A DNA stretch of 64,000 bases from Cloeon dipterum (lineage: Eukaryota; Arthropoda; Insecta; Ephemeroptera; Baetidae), in NCBI RefSeq assembly GCF_949628265.1, contig NC_088788.1, forward strand, positions 62,001 to 126,000. The letters are read 5' to 3'. The notes beneath the pieces are model-generated. The model was given only the letters and a program-made list of their open reading frames with translations, was not told the DNA's origin and did not search any database. A program made the position numbers and the translations under genes. Shown piece after piece: positions 11,093-22,698 of the stretch (the stretch's first letter is position 1; every line of letters begins with the position of its first letter).

Positions 11093-11950
11093 TAACAGGA
11101 TTATCTTGATAGATTCGAATAAATATTAACACTTAATATTCATTTCATAATACTTTTAAATTATTATTGAAATTCCTATAATTTTACATAAATACTGTAA
11201 ATTTTTAATATTATTTATCGAATTTCAACTAAATTAAATAAATGGCATAAAATTTAAATACGTTGCATGCGAAGTATATTTAACAGTTTCAATTGGTTAT
11301 TAGAATTGGGCAAATAGTTTTCTGGTTCGATCTTATGTTTAATTCCGAAATTATTAACTAGAGATTATTTTAAAGAATTTAATTCATATTTTTTTCCTTT
11401 ATAATGGAATTTTACCGGAATTTTAAGGTAAATTTCATGAATTTCAGAATAATTTTGACTCATTTATGATTCGATTTGTAAAAAGGCTTAAGGTAAAAGG
11501 CTGAATTAATATAGGGAGCTGTATTCCAGTATGTTAGCATAGATCTGGAGGACTTGGAGTACGCAATAAGGGACTGGACTGGAGGTGGAGGACTGAAGGA
11601 AGGACAGGAGCAGCGAAGACGGACCCGAAGACCCCGCCGAGACGGACGGAGCGGATCAACGAGGCGCAGCAGCCCCTGGCGAAGACCAGGTCGGACGCGG
11701 CCGAGCAGCCGTCGCGCGCGGAGGGCAGCGTGCGGCAGGAGGCGTGCGCGGAGGCGGTGGACCACGTGCGCCAGCTTGAGACGGAGCTGAGCGAGTGGGA
11801 CGGCGTGCACCGAAAGTGCCAATGCCTCGAGCAAGTCTCAAAGCACGACATGGAACGCCAACTGCAGCTCGCGAAGCTGGTCAAGGAGGCACTTGAACTG
11901 GTGGAGAGTGACTGCAGTGCCGCGTGCTGCAAGTGGAGTTCCAGAAGCGG
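10815..11950 (+). mobile_element. Foldback element E3, deleted copy (half core plus right arm)
   Basis: It starts with the left half of a core (about 10,850-11,092), jumps at about 11,095 to an AT-rich right arm (11,100-11,505), and ends in a GC-rich outward domain (11,510-11,950). The left arm and right half of the core are missing. The TATA-like position reads TTAATATAGGG (about 11,506-11,516), and the ATG that opens the acidic frame in other arms is replaced by ATA, although the frame itself (DLEDLEYAIRDWTGGGGLKE) stays open longer than elsewhere. Confidence 0.65.
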
Positions 11951-12056
11951 CCGATCGCTTTTGACTGAGAGACTGAAACGGACGGAACGGTTTGATTTCT
12001 CAGCCAGAACAGTCGTCGCAGCCTTTCTCGCATCTTTGCAACGGTTGAGGTGTTAA
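11627..12056 (+). pseudogene. Coiled-coil coding remnant in E3 right arm
   Basis: A frame open from about 11,627 to the stop at 12,054-12,056 reads ...RINEAQQPLAKTRSDAAEQP, then a heptad-like segment VRQLETELSEWDGVHRKCQC, then LEQVSKHDMERQLQLAKLVK and EALELVESDC. Leucine and valine spacing with alternating charges is typical of a coiled coil. No ATG opens this frame near its start, so translation would depend on an upstream exon or frame. The last part runs into the left arm of the 12,019-12,790 palindrome, so the C-terminus is not native. The parent gene was not identified. Confidence 0.45.
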
Positions 12057-12790
12057 AAAGAACGAGATAAAAGCGCAAAAATAGATTTAATTAAACAGAC
12101 ACACAGCGTAAACGGTCCTACAGAGAGCGCCGCCGCAGGAAGCGGCGGTCGCGCTCATGCATTGCTTACGTACGCTGGTACAGCAAATTAAATATTACAA
12201 TAATTTCATTGCTGCGTGTTAATTAGGTTTTAATAATAGCCGCAGCTTGATAAAAGTGCCACAATCCGCAGCCAGAACACGCGCCGCGTTGTGGCTCCCG
12301 TGATTATTTGACGAGTTCTATACTGACATCCCTATTATACGTTATAATTATATATAAGCTACATACACGCGCAGAATTGAAAGTGGTAAAAATTTAACAG
12401 CCATTTTTAGCATTTAAATATGAATAAACACGCGGGCGTTGCAAAAGCGCCACAAGGCGGCACCGGTTCTGGCTGTGGATCGTGGCGCTTTTGTCACGCA
12501 GCGGTTATTATTAAAATTATTTAACAACTTAAACGCGCAGCAATGAAATTATTGTAATATAATTTGCTATACCAGCGTACGTAAGCAATGCATGAGAGAG
12601 AGAGAGAGGATGCAGGAAGTGCGGCCATGCTCCTGTTGCAGGCGGAAGGGTTAAATATGCGCGACCGCCGTTCCTGGCGCCGCTCTCTGGAGCACCGTTT
12701 ACGCTGTGTCTGTTTAATTAAATCCATTTTTGCGCTTTTATCTCGTTCTTTTTTAACACCTCAACCGTTGCAAAGATGCGAGAAAGGCTG
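12019..12790. mobile_element. Second palindromic element (772 bp), unrelated to E1-E6
   Basis: The ends CAGCCTTTCTCGCATCTTTG (12,019) and its reverse complement (ending at 12,790) begin inverted arms that stay complementary to about 12,310 and from about 12,430. The turn lies near 12,370 in a TATA-rich spacer. The right arm has roughly 60 extra bases at 12,594-12,660, starting with an AG microsatellite. No coding capacity and no obvious target-site duplication were seen. It resembles a foldback or MITE-like element by structure only. Confidence 0.75.
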
Positions 12791-14440
12791 TCAATGACTT
12801 AATATCATTTTTTTATCGCTCTCGCTCGCTCGAAAGAGCAGCCAAAAGGCGGTCTCTCGTCCAGCAGCAAAGCGCGGCCAGACCGGCACTTCCTTTGAGG
12901 CGATATTTTGTGACGTGACGCTCGTAAATTATGAAACGCTGAAAAGTGCCGCAGTGAAATTGGTTCGATTTAAACACCAATAAAGTGTCGTTGCGGCAGG
13001 GAGCGGCGCTAGGAGCGGCGGCGGTTCGCTGCCGAAAGAAAAGCGGACAAAAAAGCGACAATATACACTTTGAATTTTTTGTTACTTTGCCATTTGATGA
13101 AATTATGCCAATAATCAATTATTGCCACCATCTGTGGCCGATATATTGCATTGATCATGAGTCGCTGCTCATGCAGCTAACACAAAATCATAAGAATTTA
13201 AAAAATCTAGATGGCTTCATCAAAGAGTTCGATCTAACCGAAATTCGCTCGTGAATTAATTTTATTCAAATTATTATAAAATCATTGAAATTTAATTCAA
13301 ATCAATTATGAATTAACACCAAACTCAATAAATTAACGAAATTGAATTTATTTTAAATGGATTATTTTTATAAAATAACAATACAAATAATGTTTAATAA
13401 TTAATTAATTCAAAATGGGTCAAATTTATATTGAATGCATTATTTTTTAATTTAGGAATCCCCGTGCTGATTGAATATAGGCAAATCGAAATTTCGAAGA
13501 GAGAGCTAACTTGAAGAGGATTCTGATACCAAGACAGCTAATTGGTTTAAAAATAAGAAAATGAATGGCAATCACTTTGAACATGAAATTCCTGCCGCCA
13601 ACAGAATTTCCACTCGCCGCAATCCGACACGATAAGTAAAATGAGGACGGAAGGAACGGTGCCAAGTAGAATGCATTCGGAGGGCATTATCTCGGTGGAA
13701 TCGGACGAAAACCAATCGGCGGCGATTAGCTGCAAGCACCATCCTTATTTTTTCGAACAGGGACAGCACGTGCACGTGCACGCGGCCGCAACGCCTAATG
13801 CCAAACAATAACTTAAGTTTCAACAGCTCGCAGATTCTTTCAAGTGTGCGAAAGTGTATTTGTATTCGGTTGACCAAGCGTGGATTATTAGTCACTTCAT
13901 TTCCGCGAGTTGCGATTCGCCATTGCGTGCGACTGGATGCGCGCGCCAAGTCTGCTCTACATAAAGGCTATAGGAAAATTGAAATTAGAAAAATGACACT
14001 AATTTCAAACAGACGCACGCGTCAACAAGCAAGCGCACTACAAAGTGTGCTTGCGTCACGATGCAAGCAAACAGCGGAGCACGAAACAGCATCGCTATGG
14101 TTTGTTGCAAACGACAAACTTTTACTTCACAACATAAAAGGACCGCAACCGCACGATTGAAAAACGAAAAATTCCGAAAAAACAAAACAGTTCATTTAAT
14201 TGATTTAATTGTGAGGAAGGGAAAATCGGCGCTGTTTGGCGTCAAATTCTAAACATCGAGTGAATGAGCGAAAAGCCCCCAGAAAAATTGCCACACACGG
14301 CACGCGTCGGACCTTTGAATCTCGCTGTCGCGGTTGAAAAGCATCGACACACGCGACACGCAACCAGCATTCAAACTCCTGTTTTACCCTTTTTATCTTT
14401 TTCCGCACCTCTCGCTAATAGAGGTTGGTGAAAAAGGGCT
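12791..14440. other. Spacer; one unexplained open frame at 12,985-13,254
   Basis: The end of the plus-strand frame reads LPFDEIMPIINYCHHLWPIY, CIDHESLLMQLTQNHKNLKN and LDGFIKEFDLTEIRS. Its hydrophobic pattern is more protein-like than its neighbours and loosely recalls F-box/leucine-rich repeat ends, but I cannot assign it. The rest is AT-rich (13,250-13,450) or mixed sequence without supported genes. Confidence 0.3.
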
Positions 14441-14717
14441 TGCAGTCGCGCAACAGCGGCGAGAGTAGATTGATGTTCGGATTAAAAGTGGCAGCCGGAA
14501 ATTGGCCACTCGCTACCAGCGTCCGCCGACGCGGCCGCCTGCCTGCACGAGAGTAACAAAGTGCAGTTATTAATTAGACGCGGGAATTCGTGGTCGCTGC
14601 CTTGTGTGCACCAATTTGTCGTGCTGGTCTTTTCCGTGGTGGCCAGCGCCTCCCTCGTCTCCAGCAGGCGCGCGCGACGATCCGCCGGCACCTCGCCGGC
14701 ATCACCTGACAGCCACC

Positions 14718-15041
14718 TCCACTTGGCCACCGCCTCCACCTCGCCGCCGCCTCCAGCTGCTGCCTCGTCGCCTCGAGCTGCCGCACCTCAACTTCCAGCT
14801 GTGTCCGTTGCGATTCCAGCTCCTCCAGCCCAACCGGCTGCTCGGCCGCGTCCAACCTGGTCTTCGCCAGGGTCTTCTGCGCGGTCATCTCGGCCTCGTT
14901 GATCTGCTCCGACGCGTCCAGGCGCCGCACCAACTTCTCGTTTGCGATGCATTCCGGGGTCTTCATGTCAGTCTTGGCTGCACCAGACCTTCCTTCTTCT
15001 CCGCCGGTTGTTGTCCTCCAGGCCATCTCTGCGGTCCTCAC
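14718..15041 (-). pseudogene. Best-preserved coiled-coil frame of the family (E4 left arm)
   Basis: The minus-strand frame reads MKTPECIANEKLVRRLDASE, QINEAEMTAQKTLAKTRLDA, AEQPVGLEELESQRTQLEVE and VRQLEATRQQLEA, a long amphipathic heptad pattern. After about 14,718 the coiled-coil signal shifts to another frame (EAVAKWRWLSGDAGEV..., then RRARLLETREALATTEKTST, ending NWCTQGS near 14,600). So one frameshift separates two halves of what was probably a single coding stretch of about 150-170 residues. An internal ATG (MAWRTT) lies just inside the frame. The parent gene is unknown. Comparable fragments sit in E2, E3 and E6. Confidence 0.5.
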
Positions 15042-15904
15042 CAGTCCTCCTCGTAGTCCACGTCCAAGTCCTCTAGATCCGTGTCAGCGTATGGGAAAGC
15101 AGCTCATTTTATTAATTTAGCCCGAAATCTTAATCTAGTTTACAAATCCATTGAAAAATACATAAAAATTATGTTGAAATTCAAGAATTTTACCTTTAAA
15201 TTTAAATTCGCTGAATAAAAATTTATAATACAAAGAAAACGCGGTTAAATTTGAATATATTTTAAAGAAAAATAAATAATAAATATTGAAATCCGATAAA
15301 ATACAATAAAATTAAATCCATTAGATTAATTCAGAACTAAGCATTAAATCTAACCAAAAAATTATTTATATAATACTGATAACCATTTTAAAACATTAAA
15401 ATTTTATTTAAATTCCATTTATAAAAATCCTAAGGCGTCCTTATTATTAAGCTTAAATTCAGTTAACAAAAATAAATACGCCGAAAATTAATATAAATAG
15501 ATAAAAAATTAATTATTAAATTAAATATAGATTTAAATAAAATAATTGTTGTTATTATTTAATTCTAAAAATTATAATCGTGTTGAAATATTTTTCGGTG
15601 TTTCTTTTGAAGTGCAAATTTTAATTCATTAACCCTTCTCCGTAATCGCACAAAAATTGCTCTATATCAATTTAAAAATTTTCAAACTCTAATTTCATCT
15701 GAAACCACCAGCAATAAAATATTTTTATCTCTAGGCGAGTGCGTTTGTCTCAATTTTGAAAGCTCAAAATATAAAAAAAATATTATTTACAGCGTGAAAA
15801 ACAAAACTGTGCTTCTGAGGAGATTGAGAACAGTCTACTGATGGATTTTGAAATTCTGATTGTTAAAATCCGGGATCAGGCAAAAATTAAAAAAATTAAA
15901 AAAT

Positions 15905-16670
15905 TGTTTTTTCACGCGATTTTGAAACTTTGAAACGCCAAATCTCGGGTTCTGAGCATCTCAAATACCAAATCTAACTACCGTTGGACACGTCTCAATC
16001 TCCTCTGAGCAGTTGGAGGGTTTATAAGTAGCTTAAACTCATCCCCTTTCATCCCCAATGCCACAATTTTAATAACAAGCGACCGCCGACACCGCCGTTC
16101 CTGTCGCCGCTCCGTGTTTTCCATCTTTCGAGTTGTGTGACATCTTATTGACGGAGAGCAAGCTCCCCAAACCGACCTTTTTGTCAGAGCAGGTCAAGTC
16201 GAGTGCAATAGTTGATAGTTTCTGCAAGTCTGATCAATGGAACCCGAGATTTGGAGGTGGAACTACTAAAAAAACTCAAAAAATTGCACATTTTTTAAAT
16301 TTTGTCATTTTTCCAACTCCAAAACTCGGGTTTTAAGGGTCACAATTGAAGAAATTACCCACCGTTGCACTCGACTTGAACTGCTCTAACCAACAAATCG
16401 GTTTTGGGGAGCTTGCTCTCTGCCAATAAGATGTCACACAGCTCGAAAGATGCAAAACAAGGAGCGGCGACAGGGACGGTGGTCGCTTATTGTTAAAATT
16501 GTGGCACTGGGGATGAAAGGGGATGAGTTTAAGCGCCTTTTAAACCCTCCAACTGGTCAGAGGAGATTGAAACGAGTCCAACGGTAGGTAGATTTGGTAA
16601 TTGAGATGCTCAGAACCTCAGAGATTTGAGGTTCGAAGTTTAAAAAAACGCGCAAAAAAGAAATCTATTT
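15905..16670. repeat. Central palindrome of E4
   Basis: Inverted arms meet near 16,285. The left arm has CGCCAAATCTCGGGTTCTGA at 15,936, and the right arm has its counterpart at 16,606-16,645 with small changes. The second inner dyad (AACCCGAGATTTGGAGGTGG at 16,240 against CCAACTCCAAAACTCGGGTT at 16,314) matches the E2 arrangement, so the core is an ordered structure conserved between copies. Confidence 0.8.
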
Positions 16671-18654
16671 AACTTTTTGAGATTTTTACAATTCCTAATC
16701 TAGGGATTTAAAAACCAGAATTTCAAAATCTATCAACCGCTATAGACTGTTCTCAATCTCCTCTGGAGCGCAGATGTGTTTTTGACGTTATAATTAATCT
16801 TGTTTTAATAATTTGGAGATTTCAAAATGGAAAAAATGAATTTTGCCTTAGGTAATATAATTTTATAACTGTAGATTTCAGATTAAATTTTACGTAGGAA
16901 GAATTTAAAATGATGCTTAAGAACAATTTTGTGCAATTATGGCAGTGGGTAACTGAAAATTGCACTTAACAGAAACACCGAAAAACATTTCAACAGAATT
17001 ATAATTTTTCGAATTAATATTAATGTTAAACATTTTATTTTAAGAAAGTTTTAATTTATTAAATAATGTTTTTTTTATTTATAATCATACTAAAAATATT
17101 TTATTTATTTATTTGATTTCAGCAAAATATTAATTAAGCCTCAGAATTTTAATATATTGAATTCAAAGGAAATTTAATTATTTCAAATGGTTATCAGAAT
17201 TGGATAAATATTTTTTTGTTCGCTTTTAAATTTAGTTCCTGAATTATTAACAGCTATTGATTTTAATTTATTTTACGAAATTAAAAAAAAATGAATTTAA
17301 ATTTCTTTTCTTTATAATAACATTTAACAGGTTTTTCTTTGTTTAATAAATGTTTTAAAGCGAATTTGAATGGAATGAAAAATATTTTTAATTTAGCGTA
17401 ATTTTCATGAATTGTTGAAAGGATTTTGAAAACTAGATTTAGATGTCGGGCTAAATTAATAAAAGGAGCTGCTTTCCCATGGATTATAATGGATCTGGAT
17501 CTGGAGGACTTGGAGGACGCGAGGGACTGGACTGGAGGACTGGCGGACTGAAGGAAGGAGAGGAATAGGAGCAGCGAAGACGGACCCGAAGACCACGGAG
17601 ACGGAAGGAGCGGATCAACAAGGCGCAGCAGGCTCTGGCGAAGACCAGGTCGGACGACGCCGAGCAGCCGTCGAGCGTGGCGGCGTTGGAAGCGGCGGCG
17701 GAGGCGGAGGGAGCGGTGGTGGAGGCGACCGAGGTGTTGGCGGCGGTTGCGGCGGAGGTGGAGGAGGTGGAGGCGGAGGCGGCGGAGGGAGCGGTGGTGG
17801 AGGCGGCGGAGGTGGCGGAGGGAGCGGTGGTGGAGGCGGCCGAGGTGTTGGCGGAGGTGGTGGAGGCGGAGAGGGCAATTCGAGGCGGTGGGAGAGGAGA
17901 GGTCGAAACGGAGACGGTTGCTGGTGGAGGCGTGAGTCGCGTGAGCAGCGAGGAAAGAGGCTGCTGGAGCCGTGTCGCGTGCGGCACCGTTACAGTTACA
18001 ATTAAAAGATAGGCCATTTGAAACGCTGCTTGCGCACCCGCATCGATTTTGTTAATTTTTTCCCTCTGGTGCAGGTAAGATTGAGGCAAAAAAATTAACA
18101 AAAATAAATATCTCATCGAAAATTTGCCTTTTGGTTCGTTTCGAAAAAGGTTTGCCCAACCAAAATGATAAAAGGATAAAATACAAATAAAAAAAACTAT
18201 GAAATGCGCATGAATAGCAAACAAATCCAATTCCCTTTTGTTTTCTTTGCTGTTAAAAAATCACAGTCAATGAACTATCGCATGTTATTTCCAACGCTTG
18301 GAAATTTTTCTTTTCTTAATAAATATTAATGCGGTTAAATTAATTATTTTACGGAAATAAATTTAATCTGTCATTCACGTCAGGAAAATGCTCCATTTCT
18401 GGTACACTCTCGCTCATCATTGCTCTCTCGTCGGCTCCAAATATTTTGCAATAAAAAACTGCAAACTAAATAGAGCACGGAATAAAGTTTGCAGAAGCGT
18501 TGGCCGAAGTCGCAACTCGGTGTCGGCTGACCGACAGGAAAGAGAGTTTGCCTGCAGCGCGTTTGAACGCAGCGCACGACACAAAATCGGCTTCTGCTAT
18601 TATAAATCAAAATAGAGTAATAGATTTGGGCCAAACAATCAATTCTGTTCGAGG

Positions 18655-18807
18655 TGTAGCAGTCGTTCGTGCAAAGGTTTGGCGGCGATTTCAGCGGCGA
18701 AGGCAAATCCGAGGAGCAGGCAGGCGAAGGCGCGGGCTGCTGCTCGTCGGCGACGGCGCAGTAGTCGGCTCTGTCGCCGAATTTGCGCACGTCTCGCGCC
18801 TTCGCGC
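18655..18807 (-). pseudogene. Exon-like island X' (copy 2)
   Basis: Same frame as the island at 1,501-1,648 (ARDVRKFGDRADYCAVADEQ...). The acceptor side is altered by a short local duplication (CGCGCCTTCGCGCCTGCC). Substitutions relative to copy 1 are mostly replacements (R to C, K to Q, S to A, H to N), so no constraint since duplication is apparent. Confidence 0.35.
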
Positions 18808-19619
18808 CTGCCACTGCTGCCACAACGCAAACGACGCAATTCCCCGCTCGTGGCTCGCTGCAGCGGCATTCCGGTCGAAGGGAACCAGATTCAAATTCAA
18901 TTTAAATTATTTTCTTCTACCATCCTTAATTTTATCAGCCTTTTTCTCCATTACAAACTATAGATTGTATTCAGGTTTGCTTTTTAATTTGATGCCTCGT
19001 TTCATTGGCACTAATTAGTCTAAATTGGTTCTAATTTATGAAAACGCAAAATAAAAATCTTGATTATTTGGTGTGCGTTAATAGATATTGTGAAAAAGAA
19101 AAGAAAAGAAAATGTTTCGACGAGCAGGTCATCTTTAAATTTAAAAATCCTTCCTCGATCCAGCATAATTAAGTTTGAAAAGAATATGCTTGCTCATAAA
19201 GTAGCAGACCGAAACCGACACTGACAAATGACTTGCTGCAAGAGCGCAACGTGGAGAGTCCAGAGCGCGTGTCTCTATTTTTAACGAGAAGAGGACGCAG
19301 TCTCCCGCCGAGGCGAGACTGACGCGTGTTACGCAACCGGCGAAACACGCGTGCTGCCCGGCACAACAAACAGCACGCTCTTCACATTCGTGCACATTCA
19401 GATTCAGCGCTAACAAACTAAAATTTATCCCGCTTGCCCTCATTTGTTGTCAGTGACGTAACAATCACAACAACAAAAAGGAGCTTCGTGTCTATTTATC
19501 TCAAATACCCAAAAATGCAGTCAACAAACCAACAATTAATCTGTTTCATAGTCGCCGCGAATTTGAGTGTTCATTGTTGACGGAAAGAATTTGAGAATTC
19601 GGTCTTTACGTTTCAACGC

Positions 19620-19713
19620 GCGGACTTCCTGCGCGTCCCTGATGTCCCTGAAGAGCAGTGTGGCCTCCGTGGGCGTGACGTCGGGCGTCAGGGACCGAGC
19701 CCGCTTACGAATC
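19620..19713 (-). pseudogene. Exon-like island Y' (copy 2)
   Basis: Identical to the candidate exon at 2,349-2,442, including the GTAAAG donor (19,614-19,619) and the CTTACG on the acceptor side. It lies on the same strand as, and 3' of, the Ig-like island of the B' block, preserving the order seen in the first copies. Confidence 0.4.
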
Positions 19714-20059
19714 AGGTCAGGAGAGTTTTAAACCGCTTCTTTAACTTCATTCTCGCGCTCTTCGTACCTCGCGTGACTCGATTGCCAATTTTGCGTTATG
19801 CTCTCATTGATTTAGGGCCAAACTGGTATTATTATTAAGTTAATTCATCACCACGAATTAAATTAAGGTGATTTGGGTCCGCAAACTTTGAGCATATTTT
19901 CAAATAAATTTCTGGCCACGAATTAAAGAAAAACTGATTATTTTACACTATACTTCTACAGCCATTTTCGTTTTGGAGGCCGTGTGTGCGGCGGTGGCGG
20001 ACAATCCGCGAGGAAGCAGGCGCTACGTGCTTCTTTTCGCTTAATTTTGGCAATAAATT

Positions 20060-20294
20060 CCAAGTGCAGTGCTATCGTCATTGGAATAGTCTTTCACCAA
20101 ATTTGTGTATGAACGAGAATTCAAGTGCATTTAAGAAGAAAATTGAAGAAGCAATATTCTCAAGCTACCATTAATTATTACTTCCTTCCAAATGTTGTTC
20201 CTACATAATTGTATCATTACTTTATGGATGTGTGCTGATTTGGGGCAGAGTTGCCCTGTCAGCCCATAATAAACTTAAATTTTGAAACTAAATT
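20060..20294 (+). mobile_element. 5'-truncated LINE (non-LTR retrotransposon) tail
   Basis: Positions 20,061-20,174 encode HWNSLSPNLCMNENSSAFKK followed by KIEEAIFSSYH and a stop. This matches the W-N-S-L-P...S-S-x-x-F-K-K-K-hydrophobic ending of many CR1/Jockey-type reverse transcriptases. About 120 bases of 3' UTR follow. The insert is bounded by AATAAATT (20,052-20,059) and ACTAAATT (20,287-20,294), a probable slightly diverged target-site duplication. The sequence at 7,700-7,770 is the uninterrupted site. A YGCVLIWGR peptide at 20,223-20,249 is probably chance. Confidence 0.65.
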
Positions 20295-21276
20295 CAATTG
20301 GCCAGCCGCGCGGAGTGAAAAACACACTGTATGATGTGCAGCCATGTGACAATAAAGTGTACATAATTAGCCCACGAAGTCCATTGCCTGCGCAACTCAC
20401 ATCCCTCAATTTTATTTTTTGCCAACTCGCGATCTTGATTTTCTTTTGCTGTTCATTTTGTGTGCGCTCTTTCAACTTGCTGATATTGGTTAAAAATTGA
20501 ATTACAGTAAGATATTAATTAAGTTTTAATTTTTCAGATAAGATGTTTGCAGCCATTGTAAAACAGTTTAGCAAAACATGCCATTAATTAAGGTGGCTCA
20601 AATACTGCCGCCGAAAGTGAGTAATGAAAAGCGGCGAGTGTTAATTTGAGCTGCGGCGAGAAAAGTCGTGGATTCGAAAAATTTGAGGCGCTTTCGACGA
20701 GCCCGTGATTTTTAGAGCTGCGGAAAGATTGCATCCAAGTGTGGACGCGCACTGATTTCAATATACTCGCTTCCTCTCTCTCTGCTCTGCGCGTTCAAAA
20801 TTAAAAATAGAGGCCGAAAATCGCGCGACAACTCAACTCTGCGTTTATCTGCGGGCGCAGTCAATGGCACTTTGCATCAAAGAAGCTTCAATTTCAAAGC
20901 GCAAATTGCTCTGTTCGTTTGAGCGTTTTGCAGATATATCTCTGACTGATATTTCACCGTTGTTTTTTATTGGTATTTTTTATTTTCTATTACCTTTCCA
21001 ACAATTGATAGCGATTTTTTTCTTTCAATTCAGTCCAGCATAAAGTAAAAATAAAGCTTGGGAAGTAATAAACCAACAATTGGTTTATTCATTTTCTCGA
21101 CCGCTAATTGTAAGCTGCATAAACTACATATATTGAATACGAACCAATAATAATGTTTGACTCATTTAGACGCAACGAAAGAAAAAAATGCTTAAGAAAG
21201 GAAATGAAAGAGGAAGCGATAAAGGGTGGAAACGAAGGCGAGGCTGCTGGGAATCGCGGAAAATGAAGACGGCGGC
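20295..21276. other. Spacer with no supported gene
   Basis: AT-rich to mixed sequence. One 72-codon plus frame at 20,282-20,500 ends in a hydrophobic run but crosses the LINE boundary and is likely chance. No RNA gene or repeat was recognised. Confidence 0.5.
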
Positions 21277-21560
21277 GTACGATTGATTCGGCTTTTGCGT
21301 GTGGGTGGCGAAAGGAAGAAAGAGGCGAGTGAATGGAGCTGTGTCACACTTGGTCTCTGTCGGCCGAGGGGCGATTTTTCAATCGCGGGCGCAGGGGCGC
21401 AACGACCGCGCCGCGCAGACACTTTGATGGATGCGCCGCTTATCTCGACGCGTCTGCACACGCATTTCTCGAGACGACTTTTTTTCTTCTTTCCCATGCG
21501 GCCCAACTATTTTTCCTATTTTTCGCGCGATTAGCGCGGATTCGACCGAGATAGCGAGCG
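21277..21560. repeat. Duplication D (partner D' at 29,908-30,150)
   Basis: Shared landmarks are GATTGATTCGGCTTTTGCG, CTCTGTCGGCCGAGGGGC, TTTTTCAATCGCGGGCGCA and CGCCGCTTATCTCGACGC, separated by small indels. The partner lies directly at the outer end of element E6, so D is close to the sequence into which E6's GC domain is joined. Confidence 0.8.
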
Positions 21561-22698
21561 AGAGCCAGTTTGAACCGCGAAATTCAATATTGAAAGGTGA
21601 GTCACTGCGCGTGTGAGTAATAAAGCCAATCAGACATCAGGCCCAAACCGCGCGGGAGCCACGGCCCAAAGCCGCAGAATTAATTCCGCCTCGCTAGATT
21701 CCCCCAGGCCGAATAAAAAATACCCCCGTCGTCGTCCCGTGACCTTCCACAAGGCCCCCATCCGCGATGCAATCAGTGCGCATGCGTCGGGATTGCTGAA
21801 AAATGGCCAGTAATCAGTCCGTGAACTTGGTGAAACGGCTCTGCGCGTATTTCCGACTCTTATTTCCGACAGCAGCTTCTGCGCATGCCCGTTAAACCCA
21901 AGCACATGCGCAGTACGGTCTCCGTGCGCAAGAGGCTGGACAGCAGCGAGCGATGGCGGCATTCAGGGTCGTCACGTAGTTGAATTATGCAATAAGTCAC
22001 GCGTGCAGACTCGATCTTTTTTGCCGATCAAAGACGCAGATGCCAATTATTGTTCTTTTCGACGGATGGTATAAATATAAATTTGTTTGCCGTTCGTCGT
22101 GCCGCAGCTTTGGCGAATTGTGATTTGGTCGCGTCGGCAAAGGCCAGGTCAGTCCAGGGGACACGACGATTGATCGCGCGCGCGCAGCCGGAGACAAATT
22201 GCGGCCGGGATACCCGGAAAAGCGGCTTTCGTACGCTCGATTACTGCTAATGCGGCGCGACAAAAACGCGACACTCGATTATTATTTCGGTCGCGTCGCC
22301 AAGAGAGCGAATCGAGCGGCTGCTTTTGTAACGAGACGCCGCGAATTAATTAGTATTCAAATTTCGCTTTCGCCACAACGCGAGCTCGTTTGACGGCGCA
22401 CCAGCACCAGCCGATTCCACATATCAATTGTTAATCAAACAAACACGGCAGTAAATTTAATTCAGAAACTCGGCCGGCATGCACCGCGACCACGACCACG
22501 CAGCCACTCGAATAAAATCTTCATTCAACTAGACACACACAATCTGAGTAAATAATTCATTCAAATTCACTCTTGCCGGCCGGCCATTCTCACAATCAGG
22601 CTCGGAAAATAGTCGCTTCAAAAGGACAAAAGCTGCGCGCCGGGCACTCAAAGTCGATTCCTGTGACAGTCGCAAGTTTCTAATGACCATTGAATTAA
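21561..22698. other. Spacer with no supported gene
   Basis: GC-rich sequence with many short overlapping frames on both strands, several rich in Arg and Ser as expected from composition alone. A 110-codon minus frame (21,630-21,962) has no recognisable motifs. Confidence 0.5.

Larger units (their letters stand above)
14590..18345. mobile_element. Foldback element E4, complete palindrome
   Basis: Layout: GC-rich left domain 14,590-15,090, AT-rich arm to 15,905, central palindrome 15,905-16,670 (turn near 16,285), AT-rich right arm to 17,450, GC-rich right domain 17,450-18,000, right-end block to 18,345. Outward TATA-like boxes lie at 15,106-15,115 (minus) and 17,456-17,466 (plus). The right acidic frame starts at ATG 17,489 (MDLDLEDLEDARDWTGG) and stops after 20 codons. 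The left one lacks ATG but preserves the acidic run DLEDLDVDYEEDW before a stop. The left arm holds the best-preserved coiled-coil frame of the family; the right arm holds GGC/GAG repeats at 17,680-17,880. Confidence 0.75.
17985..20040. repeat. Segmental duplication A' (partner 830-3,112)
   Basis: It begins at the right end of E4 as A begins at the right end of E1. The flank from about 18,340 onward matches A more closely than the arms of E1 and E4 match each other, which suggests the arms were exchanged or diverged separately. A' lacks the 2,565-2,905 block and has about 100 extra bases near 18,870-18,970. Confidence 0.85.

Noticed and set aside
20222-20281. YGCVLIWGR...AHNKLK peptide resembling the YG-x-x-x-WG region of LINE reverse transcriptases
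   Set aside because: It lies downstream of the reverse-transcriptase C-terminal tail and stop, where the 3' UTR is expected. The normal order is reversed, so it is probably chance.
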